A stretch of DNA of 5,468 bases, from NCBI GenBank assembly GCA_021827225.1, contig JAKAXG010000347.1, forward strand, positions 1 to 5,468, given 5' to 3'. Both the position numbers and the translations under genes were made by a program. The notes under the pieces are model-generated. The model searched no databases. It saw nothing but the letters and a program-made list of their open reading frames with translations, and was not told where the DNA came from. Origin of the DNA: Actinomycetes bacterium (GTDB lineage: Bacteria > Actinomycetota > Acidimicrobiia > Acidimicrobiales > Palsa-688). Of the stretch, positions 1-5,468 are shown in pieces. How positions within the stretch are numbered: the first letter of the stretch is position 1; every line of letters starts with the position of its first letter.

Positions 1-210
1 TATCGCATAACGCAGCACGAGCAGCCGCCGCTGGCCGCGCCCGGCCGAACGGCGTCCCAGCCACCACGCCAGCCCGGCTCCGATGGCGTAGGGGCCGGCC
101 GCCATCTCGCCCCACTGCCGCTGCGCCGGCTGGGTGGTGACGAGGGCCATCAGCACGGCGAACACGGCGGAACCTCCGTACAGGAACGTGTCCCACCGCG
201 TGGCGCTCAT
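1..210 (-). CDS. Partial polytopic membrane protein, family not recognised (5' end only)
   Basis: Read on the minus strand from an ATG at 210, the frame is open for 70 codons to the window edge, so only the N-terminus is present. It begins MSATRWDTFLYGG. It has two hydrophobic segments, at about residues 8-26 and 40-56, separated by a short polar loop (TQPAQRQWGE), and then an Arg-rich stretch (RRSAGRGQRR) that probably lies in the cytoplasm. This is the pattern of the first hairpin of a multi-pass membrane protein. The ATG has no clear Shine-Dalgarno. An in-frame GTG at 234 has AGGG 8 bases upstream and could be the true start. The frame stays open further upstream to a TAG near 500, with only TTG or CTG codons as other starts. 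It could be an integral membrane glycosyltransferase or a transporter, but nothing here decides this. It is transcribed away from the flippase-like gene at 806. Confidence 0.6.
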   Translation of the reverse strand, partial: MSATRWDTFLYGGSAVFAVLMALVTTQPAQRQWGEMAAGPYAIGAGLAWWLGRRSAGRGQRRLLVLRYAI

Positions 211-569
211 CCAGGATCGGATACGCCGGACCACGGAATCGGCCCTGGACGACCAGGACCGGAGCGCAGGGCGCCGGACATCCCGTGATGTCGCCGAGAG
301 TGTCAACGCGAGGTTGTTCTCCGGCGCGGCCGCACGCGTTGCTGTCCCCAGCCGGTTGAGCCCCTCCGGGACCGCACCGTCGATCTTCGGCTGAGTGCGA
401 CTCCCATCCGGGACATTCTGCTGCGGTGCCGTTTGGGTCGTAAAGTCAGGGTCGGTGATCTGGACCGGCCGGAGGCTCCACCCGATGGCAACGACCCTCT
501 ACTCACAGAACCCCCGTACGCTGGTTCGGGTGCCGGTAGGCTCCGATCTACCGGCGGAGAGATACAACG
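211..569. other. Intergenic region between divergent genes
   Basis: About 360 bases lie between the leftward membrane gene and the possible small ORF at 570. No protein reading with a good start and ribosome site is convincing. The minus-strand frame that continues into the left gene is open across most of the region (from about 500 down to 210). Its translation looks less artificial than the other frames, but it lacks an ATG and a usable start near its beginning. The only clear structure is the inverted repeat at 532-555. No RNA gene was recognised. Confidence 0.5.
532..555. repeat. Perfect 8-bp inverted repeat upstream of the 570 ORF
   Basis: GCCGGTAG (532-539) and CTACCGGC (548-555) are exact reverse complements separated by an 8-base loop. 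The repeat sits immediately before a GGAG (556-559) and the ATG at 570. It could be a dimeric repressor operator or an RNA hairpin beside the ribosome site. There is no T tract, so a terminator is unlikely. Confidence 0.5.
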
Positions 570-803
570 ATGGGACTGTACAGGCAGGGTGACGACGGAC
601 GGTGGTGTCCCCGATCCGCCGGCCCGCTGCCCGTGCCCGCCCCTCCCCCCGGGAGCCACGCAGGTCCGGTCGGCGCCAGGCCCAGCGGGCCTTTACCGTT
701 ACCTAACCAGATGACCTCCGGACCGGCCGCCCCTGAGCCAGCAGGGACGGCGGATCTGCGGGGGCGGCGGGACGGGCCGGTCGTCCGGCACAGGCTGCAC
801 TGA
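570..803 (+). CDS. Possible small upstream ORF before the flippase-like gene
   Basis: This is a 77-codon frame starting at ATG 570, with GGAG at 556-559, 10 bases upstream. The N-terminus MGLYRQGDDGRWCP looks like a folded or zinc-site-like start. The rest is Pro/Gly/Arg-rich and resembles no family I know; it has no membrane segment or signal peptide. Its TGA (801-803) falls 2 bases before the GTG of the next gene (806). That GTG has no ribosome site at a normal distance, so termination-reinitiation from this ORF would explain how it is translated. Against it are two TTA codons close together, compositional bias typical of chance frames in GC-rich DNA, and a small hairpin followed by TT inside it (678-692). 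It may be real, a regulatory leader, or chance. Confidence 0.3.
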   Translation: MGLYRQGDDGRWCPRSAGPLPVPAPPPGSHAGPVGARPSGPLPLPNQMTSGPAAPEPAGTADLRGRRDGPVVRHRLH

Positions 804-805
804 GG

Positions 806-1996
806 GTGACCAGGCGCTCCCTCCGGGATCGGTTCCACCTGCCCCGCCGGCCCCGCGACGAGGCCGGGGTGCCGGTGCCCGGCTGGCAGGGGTGGAAGCA
901 CGTGCTGGCCCGGCCGGTCCGCCGGAGCGTGGCCCTCGTGGCGGTGGCCCTGGTGGTCGAGTACCTGGTCGCCCCGGAGCTGGTGGGTGCGAGCAAGGAT
1001 CTCTACCTGCTCGGACGGTTCCAGGTGGGTTGGGCGGCGGCCAGCCTGGCGCTCGAGGCACTTTCGCTCCTCTGTTACGGCCTGCTGACCCGGGCTCTCG
1101 TGCCGGCCGGCGGGCGGCCGAACCTGTGGACCCTGTTCCGCGTCGACCTGGCGGCCGCGGCGGTCGCCCACGTGGTGCCGGCGGGAACGCTGGGCAGCGC
1201 CGGTATCGGCTACCGCCTGTTCACCGCCGAAGGCATCAGCCCGGTCGACACGGGCGTGATGATGGCCACCAAGGGGCTCGGGTCGACGCTGGTCCTGAAC
1301 GTCCTGTTGTGGGTGTCACTCGTCGCGTCCATACCGCTGGCCGGGTTCCGCCCCATCTACCTGACGGTCGCCATCCTCGGCGCCCTGTTACTGCTGGCGG
1401 CTTCGGTGTTGATCGTCGGGGTAACCCGCGGCACGGAACGGGTGTCCCGGTTCCTCGGCGCCCTGGGCCGGCGGATCCCCCGGGTGGAGGACCGCCTGGA
1501 ACGGGCCGTCCTCCACGCCTCCGTCTCTCTTCGCACCCTGACCCAGGACCGGAGGGCCATGAGCAGATCGCTGCTCTGGGCGACGCTCAACTGGCTGCTC
1601 GACGCCGCCTCCCTGTGGTGCTTCGTGGCGGCGTTCGGTCGGGCCGTCGACCCGGTGGAGCTGTTCGCGGCCTACGGCATCGCCAACGTGGCCGGCGCCC
1701 TGCCGATAACACCGGCGGGCCTGGGGGTGGTGGACTCGGTTGCGCCGTTGCTCCTGGTCAGCTTCGGCGTGACCCGTAACGTGGCCACACTCGGGGTCCT
1801 CGGCTGGCGGCTGATCAACTTCTGGATGCCCATCCCGGCCGGGGCGGCCGCCTACGCCTCGCTGAAGGTCCCCGGGGCGTTGAGCGACCTCGGCACCGGC
1901 CGTCGTTCCGAAGACGGGGGCGACGGGCCCTACCGGGAGCACCTCGGGGCGGGAGAGCCCGTGAGGGAGGGAGCATCGGAGGGAGGTCCGGGCTGA
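806..1996 (+). CDS. Flippase-like integral membrane protein, YbhN/UPF0104 (lysylphosphatidylglycerol synthase TM-region) family
   Basis: The 396-residue protein has about eight hydrophobic segments and matches the TM-only family related to the flippase half of MprF. Family landmarks seen are AHVVPAGTLGSAGIGYRLF at about 121-139, with the conserved Pro and Gly before a positively charged residue, and a C-terminal ALPITPAGLGVVDS at 298-311 followed by GWRLINFWMPIPAGAAAY at 333-350. These proteins sit in the cytoplasmic membrane and are thought to move lipids or lipid-linked sugars; the substrate here is unknown. The N-terminus (1-40) is basic and cytoplasmic. The tail after about 356 is hydrophilic, rich in Gly, Glu and Arg. 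The GTG at 806 is chosen because an in-frame TGA lies upstream (near 733-735) and no better start exists. It lacks its own Shine-Dalgarno, which fits coupling to the ORF ending at 803. The family call is firm; the role is not. Confidence 0.85.
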   Translation: MTRRSLRDRFHLPRRPRDEAGVPVPGWQGWKHVLARPVRRSVALVAVALVVEYLVAPELVGASKDLYLLGRFQVGWAAASLALEALSLLCYGLLTRALVPAGGRPNLWTLFRVDLAAAAVAHVVPAGTLGSAGIGYRLFTAEGISPVDTGVMMATKGLGSTLVLNVLLWVSLVASIPLAGFRPIYLTVAILGALLLLAASVLIVGVTRGTERVSRFLGALGRRIPRVEDRLERAVLHASVSLRTLTQDRRAMSRSLLWATLNWLLDAASLWCFVAAFGRAVDPVELFAAYGIANVAGALPITPAGLGVVDSVAPLLLVSFGVTRNVATLGVLGWRLINFWMPIPAGAAAYASLKVPGALSDLGTGRRSEDGGDGPYREHLGAGEPVREGASEGGPG

Positions 1997-2023
1997 GCGG
2001 ATCGGGCTCGACACGGCGGCGGA

Positions 2024-2209
2024 TCAGTCGTGGTCGGCGAGGCCGGAGATCTGGTGGTCGACGTGGAAGAGGGCTTCGGCTATGAGCTTGCGGACGTGGG
2101 CGTCGTGCGCCCGGTAGAGCACGTGGCGGCCGGCCTTGCGGGTATCGACCAGGCCGGCGAGGCGCAGCTTCGCCGACGGGCCGGCCGGGCCTGACCCGGG
2201 CCGTGCCAC
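2024..2209 (-). pseudogene. Truncated ArsR/SmtB-family metalloregulator lacking its helix-turn-helix
   Basis: This is a 61-codon frame. From about residue 13 it reads as the C-terminal half of an ArsR repressor: AKLRLAGLVDTRKAGRHVLY is the end of the recognition helix plus the beta wing, followed by helix alpha-5. D36, H38, H49 and H52 reproduce the D-x-H-x10-H-x2-H alpha-5 site of the CzrA/SmtB Zn/Co sensors. Alpha-1 to most of alpha-4 (roughly 45-55 residues) are missing and replaced by a Pro/Gly-rich stretch. Complete family members are about 95-125 residues. The GTG at 2209 has GGGGAGG 6 bases upstream, so an internal deletion joining the original start to the 3' half is plausible and the stub may still be translated. 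Without the HTH it cannot bind DNA in the usual way. The start overlaps the divergent transporter gene at 2203. An expressed short metal-binding protein cannot be excluded. Confidence 0.75.
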
Positions 2210-3180
2210 AGGAATCCTCCCCGCAGCAGGAGCCCGCTTCTCTACTGGTGCCGTCCCCTATCGCCGCCGTGGCCGGGAAGGTCGAGGAGCTGCTCGTAGC
2301 GCTCGTGGTGGTGGTCGGCGCCATCGGGATCGCCGCCCCGGGCCCGCCCCGATCGGCCACCGGCGCCGGCGCCGTCGACCCCACGCTCGCGGTGCTGGTC
2401 TTCACCGCCGGGCTGACCGTGGAAGCTGCCGCGCTCGCCCGGGCCCGCCGGCGATGGCCCCGTGTGCTCACGGCTCTCGCCGTCAGCTCGATCGCCCTGC
2501 CGGCGCTGGCGTGGGCACTCAGTCACTTGGTTTCCGGGCCCGCCCGGGGCGCGATCCTGGCCGTGGGGGTGGCGCCCAGCGAGGTCGCCTCCCTGGGTCT
2601 GGCGGCGATGGCCGGTGGAGAGGTGGCGATCTCCGCCGCGTTGCTCGTTGCGTCGAGCGCCGTCGCCGTGGTGGCCAGCGGCCCGATCCTCTCCCTGCTG
2701 TCCGGCGCGGCCGGCGTGCACACCGAAGGAGTGCTGATCACCCTGGCCCTGGTGGTGGCGGTCCCTCTGGCAGCCGGCGTGGCGGCGCGCCGGGCGGTCG
2801 GCGACAGCGCGGTAGTGCTGGGTGCCGGGCGCTTGCTCGGGAACGCCGCCCTGCTCGTGCTGTTGTGGGAGGTGACCGGTGAGGTGCGGGTACAGGCGAG
2901 CTACCTGGCGGTGGTCGCCGCCCTGGCCGGCTTCCTGGCCGGAGCCGGTGGGCTGGGCTGGCTGCTCTCCCGGGGCCTGGACCTCCCGGCCCGGCCGGCG
3001 GTGCTGCTCCCGGTCGCCATGCGGGACTTCGCCGTGGCCACCGGGATCGCGTCCAGCGCCTTCGGCCCCGCAGCCGTCGGTCCCCTCGGAATCTACGGGA
3101 TGCTCGTCCTGGTCGGCGGTGCGATGGTGGCCCGCTTCGCTGCCCGCCCGGGCCGGGCGGGTGTAAAAGAGCCCTCCTGA
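2203..3180 (+). CDS. BASS-type transporter (bile acid:sodium symporter / ACR3-like superfamily)
   Basis: This is a 325-residue membrane protein with about nine to ten hydrophobic helices, the normal length for the superfamily. Helix 1 is at about 29-46 and helix 2 at about 58-76. The crossover motifs of the fold are recognisable. GVAPSEVASLGLAAMAGGEVAIS (122-144; family pattern: small residues, S/T, then G-[DE]-x-[AT]) corresponds to the first broken helix. AMRDFAVATGIASSAFG at 272-288 followed by PLGIYGMLVLV corresponds to the second. The substrate cannot be read off: members carry bile acids, organic acids, or arsenite (ACR3), and the Cys typical of ACR3 is not seen. The GTG at 2203 has no good ribosome site and overlaps the ArsR relic. 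GTG at 2248 is an alternative that keeps every helix; an AGGAG (2228-2232) lies rather far (15 bases) before it. Pairing with a metalloregulator relic hints at a former metal-responsive unit, but that is inference. Confidence 0.8.
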   Translation: MPQESSPQQEPASLLVPSPIAAVAGKVEELLVALVVVVGAIGIAAPGPPRSATGAGAVDPTLAVLVFTAGLTVEAAALARARRRWPRVLTALAVSSIALPALAWALSHLVSGPARGAILAVGVAPSEVASLGLAAMAGGEVAISAALLVASSAVAVVASGPILSLLSGAAGVHTEGVLITLALVVAVPLAAGVAARRAVGDSAVVLGAGRLLGNAALLVLLWEVTGEVRVQASYLAVVAALAGFLAGAGGLGWLLSRGLDLPARPAVLLPVAMRDFAVATGIASSAFGPAAVGPLGIYGMLVLVGGAMVARFAARPGRAGVKEPS

Positions 3181-3202
3181 GCCACCCGACCTCCCTTTCA
3201 GG

Positions 3203-3234
3203 CCGGTCGTCCCTCCGGGCCTGCGGCCGACCGG
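3203..3234. terminator. Possible bidirectional terminator hairpin
   Basis: CCGGTCG (3203-3209) and CGACCGG (3228-3234) can form a 7-bp GC-rich stem, extendable by two G-U pairs at the base on the plus strand. It lies between the converging transporter gene (ends 3180) and lipoprotein gene (ends 3269). The loop is 18 bases long and there is no real U tract on either strand, so the position is the main argument. Confidence 0.35.
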
Positions 3235-3268
3235 TTGCTACTACCGGTGGCGGTCACTGTCCGGGTGG

Positions 3269-3910
3269 TCAGTAGTGGACACCGTTGTACTGGTGGGCGT
3301 CGGTGCAGGCCGTGATGTGGGAGTTCGATGCCTGCTCCAGGTTGGTGTACATGGTGACCAGGTCGGCCCTGGTGGTAGCGGTGCGGGCCGCCTGAAGCGA
3401 GACCAGGTGCTGCTGCTCGAAGTGCTCGATGGCGTCGAGGGCGTGATCGGGCGTCGTGCCGGCAGCCACCGTGGAGTCATACATCTGCTGCACCGTAGGG
3501 TCGCTGTAGCTGCCGGCAGCGAGTCCGGCCGAGGGGTCGGCCATGCCGTAGCGGGCCATCATGGCGGTGACGGTGGCCAGCTGGGTCTTCTGCGAGTCGG
3601 CCAGGTTGGCGAACACCGGCCGGGTGGGATAGCGGCCGGCGAAGACCGTGTAGGCATCCCGGCCGGCCCGTTCCTGCTCGTGGATCAGGGTCAGGTTGGT
3701 CCTCTCGGCGGCGGTCAGCACGCCCGCCACCGGCACCGTCGGCGCCACGGTGGACGGCGCGGCCGTCGAGGGTGCAGCGGTGGAGGGGGCGGTCGCCGCC
3801 GGGCCGGCGGTGGTCGGTGACGACGTACCGGTCCTGGCAGCCGAGCCGCACCCGGCCAGAGCGAGCAGCGCGGCGACGGAAACCGCAGCGACCTTGGGAG
3901 TCCTGCGCAT
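3269..3910 (-). CDS. DUF2202 ferritin-like lipoprotein
   Basis: The 213-residue protein starts at ATG 3910, with a near-perfect ribosome site 6 bases upstream. Residues 1-21 are a lipoprotein signal: basic MRRTPK, a hydrophobic core, and lipobox LAGC with Cys21 as the lipidation site. Residues 22-62 form a flexible Thr/Ser/Pro/Ala linker with tandem APSTA units. From about 65 the sequence follows the DUF2202 four-helix ferritin-like domain: IHEQERAGRDAY (76-87), RPVFANLADSQ (97-107), DPTVQQMYDSTVAAG, AIEHFEQQHLVSLQ (160-173), and LEQASNSHITA near the end. Candidate metal ligands are E78/E80, E162, E165, H168 and H198. The usual S-E-x-x-H of helix 2 appears instead as S106-Q107 with no His three residues on, so a classic di-iron centre is doubtful. 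The mature protein would face outward, anchored to the membrane. It is transcribed in the same direction as the CDF gene, 196 bases downstream of it. Function in this family is not established. Confidence 0.85.
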   Translation of the reverse strand: MRRTPKVAAVSVAALLALAGCGSAARTGTSSPTTAGPAATAPSTAAPSTAAPSTVAPTVPVAGVLTAAERTNLTLIHEQERAGRDAYTVFAGRYPTRPVFANLADSQKTQLATVTAMMARYGMADPSAGLAAGSYSDPTVQQMYDSTVAAGTTPDHALDAIEHFEQQHLVSLQAARTATTRADLVTMYTNLEQASNSHITACTDAHQYNGVHY

Positions 3911-3916
3911 CTGCAG

Positions 3917-3926
3917 ATCACCTCCT
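3917..3926 (-). promoter_or_regulatory. Strong ribosome binding site of the DUF2202 lipoprotein gene
   Basis: AGGAGGTGAT on the minus strand is fully complementary to the 3' end of bacterial 16S rRNA and lies 6 bases from the ATG at 3910. It fixes the start and predicts high translation. No convincing -10/-35 pair was seen in the 196-base gap behind it, which holds only a 10-bp palindrome, GCAGGCCTGC, at 4001-4010. Confidence 0.8.
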
Positions 3927-4106
3927 GCGTGGGTTATCCCTCCCAGCGTCCGCGCCGAGAGCGGTCGCCCCTAGAGCCTTTCGCCACACACCTTCACGAC
4001 GCAGGCCTGCGGCGGTTACCTTCGTCACTGCCGCGGCCGGTGCCCCGCAAGCCTCAGCAGCCGGGCGCCGCCGGGTAGGGGCGCAGAAGCCGGCCAGGAG
4101 CAAGGC

Positions 4107-5195
4107 TCACAGGTGTCGGCCGCGCTCGTGCGCGGCGTGGCTGGCCGGTTCCAGCTGAAAAGTGGAGTGCTCCACGTCGAAGTGCTCCCCCAGGCAGGCC
4201 TGGAGGGAATCGAGGATCTGCGGGGCGTGCCCGGAAGCGAAGCAGTGGTCCTCGACCACCACGTGGGCGGAGAGGGTGGGCAGGTTCGAGGTGACGGTCC
4301 AGGCGTGCAGGTCGTGCACGCCCAGCACGTGCTCCACGCTGGAGATGTGGGAGCGGATCTCGTCCAGGGAGACGTCATCGGGGGCGGCCTGCAGCAAGAT
4401 CCGTCCCGCGTCGCGCAGCAAGCCCCACGCGGCGTGCGCCATGAGCGCGGCCACGAGCAGGGACGCGACCGCGTCCGGGCGGGACCAGCCCGTCACCACG
4501 ATCACCAGCCCGGCCGCGGCGGTGCCGAGGAAGGCGTAGAGGTCGGTGACGATGTGGGCGAACGCCCCCTTCACATTCAGCCTGGTGCGGTCGGCCCGGG
4601 CCAGCACCGCGGTGGCCGCCACGTTGACCGCCGCCCCAGCCAGGGCGACCGCGAGCACCACGGAGCCCTCCACGCCGGGCGGGCTTATCAGCCGGCGGAT
4701 CCCCTCGACGGTGATCACCGCGGCGATCACCGCCAGGGTCACGCCGTTCCCCGCGGCGGACAGGATCTCGGCCCGCTTCAAGCCGTAGGTCCAGTTACCC
4801 GACGCCGGACGGGCGGCCAGACGGGCGGCCCACAGGCTCGCTCCGAGAGCCGCCACATCGGTGAGCATGTGACCCGCGTCAGCGAACAGTGCCAGGGAGC
4901 CGGAAGCAACGGCTGCGACCACCTCCCCCACCATGAAGGCCGAGATCAACCCCAGCGCGACCACGAGGTAGCGCACGTCGGCATCGGCGGGCACCCCGTG
5001 GGAATGGCCCGCATGCCCGTGGCCACGATGGTCACGGGCCTCACCGTGCCCGCCGCCCGGGCTATGGGCGTCACGGTCCTGCCAGACGGGATCCCGGACC
5101 TCCTCGGGCTTCGACGCAGCAGGGCTGCCATCGCAGAACCGCCCGGCCTTCACGGGGGGAACGGGATGGTCCGAGGCCGGCTCCGGATCGGTCAA
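4107..5195 (-). CDS. Cation diffusion facilitator (CDF), CzcD/ZitB-type divalent metal/proton antiporter
   Basis: This 362-residue inner-membrane protein exports Zn(II) and probably Co(II) or Cd(II) in exchange for protons. It has six TM helices between about 75 and 270. The transport-site ligands are in place: H109 and D113 in FADAGHMLTD (TM2), and H214 and D218 in FAHIVTDLYAFLG (TM5). This HD-HD set is typical of Zn-transporting CDFs. YGLKRAEILSAAGNG (137-151) is the family's TM2-TM3 loop. The C-terminal cytoplasmic domain (from about 272) carries VHDLHAWTVTS (293-303) and further His residues for dimer metal sensing. The N-terminal extension of about 70 residues is longer than in many family members and ends in a His-rich stretch (H50, H56, H59, H61, H64, H66), likely a metal-binding lure. 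The start is TTG 5195, set by AGGAGG 5 bases away. It overlaps the stop of a leader ORF and diverges from an ArsR gene whose operator covers the likely promoter. Confidence 0.93.
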   Translation of the reverse strand: MTDPEPASDHPVPPVKAGRFCDGSPAASKPEEVRDPVWQDRDAHSPGGGHGEARDHRGHGHAGHSHGVPADADVRYLVVALGLISAFMVGEVVAAVASGSLALFADAGHMLTDVAALGASLWAARLAARPASGNWTYGLKRAEILSAAGNGVTLAVIAAVITVEGIRRLISPPGVEGSVVLAVALAGAAVNVAATAVLARADRTRLNVKGAFAHIVTDLYAFLGTAAAGLVIVVTGWSRPDAVASLLVAALMAHAAWGLLRDAGRILLQAAPDDVSLDEIRSHISSVEHVLGVHDLHAWTVTSNLPTLSAHVVVEDHCFASGHAPQILDSLQACLGEHFDVEHSTFQLEPASHAAHERGRHL

Positions 5196-5468
5196 CGGCT
5201 CCTCCTACCCGCATGCAGCGACGGTGACCCCACTGGTGTCACCCGTCCGCAGCCGACCGCCACCGGAGGGGCGTCACCCTCCCGGCGTTCGGCGGTGGTC
5301 TGGAACTCGAACACCCGACGTTCCTCCTCGCTTGCCCTCACCCTCACCAAGGTATATCTTCACAGCTATGAAGATGTCAAGTGCTGATCAGGCACCGGTG
5401 GTCGGACTCGACAGCTGTGCGGTACGCACCGTCGACACCGAACGGGTGGCGGCCACCCGCCGACGCCT

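Overview
The window is very GC-rich DNA with GTG and TTG starts alongside ATG, strong AGGAGG ribosome binding sites and one probable leaderless promoter. This suggests a high-GC Actinomycetota genome; the sequence does not let me name a genus. No rRNA, tRNA, CRISPR array, insertion sequence or phage gene was seen.

Layout, left to right. A partial minus-strand membrane protein runs off the left edge (1-210). A roughly 600-base gap follows that holds no strong gene. It contains a perfect 8-bp inverted repeat and a possible 77-codon upstream ORF that stops 2 bases before the next gene. Then comes a plus-strand flippase-like membrane protein of the YbhN/UPF0104 family (806-1996). A broken minus-strand ArsR/SmtB-type metalloregulator (2024-2209) has lost its DNA-reading half but keeps a complete alpha-5 metal site. 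Its start overlaps, head to head, the start of a plus-strand BASS-type (bile acid:sodium symporter superfamily) transporter (2203-3180). Converging on that is a minus-strand lipoprotein with a DUF2202 ferritin-like domain (3269-3910). Upstream of it, on the same strand, is a cation diffusion facilitator (CDF) of the CzcD/ZitB type (4107-5195). At the right edge the first 33 codons of a SmtB/CadC-like ArsR regulator (5368 onward) diverge from the CDF gene.

The best regulatory structure is the divergent CDF/ArsR junction. A 20-bp palindrome (18 of 20 positions symmetric) overlaps the -10 box and start codon of a probably leaderless arsR promoter. It also fills the spacer of an opposing TTGACA-N18-TATACC promoter for the CDF gene. 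The CDF transcript would then carry a leader of about 150 nt. That leader encodes a candidate 40-aa ORF with its own AGGAGG, whose TGA overlaps the TTG start of the CDF gene, and it also holds two inverted repeats.

Taken together, the right half reads as a divalent-metal (probably zinc, cobalt or cadmium) efflux locus under SmtB-type control. The left half carries membrane transport genes and the relic of a second metal sensor. Functions are inferred from motifs and family knowledge; no searches were run.
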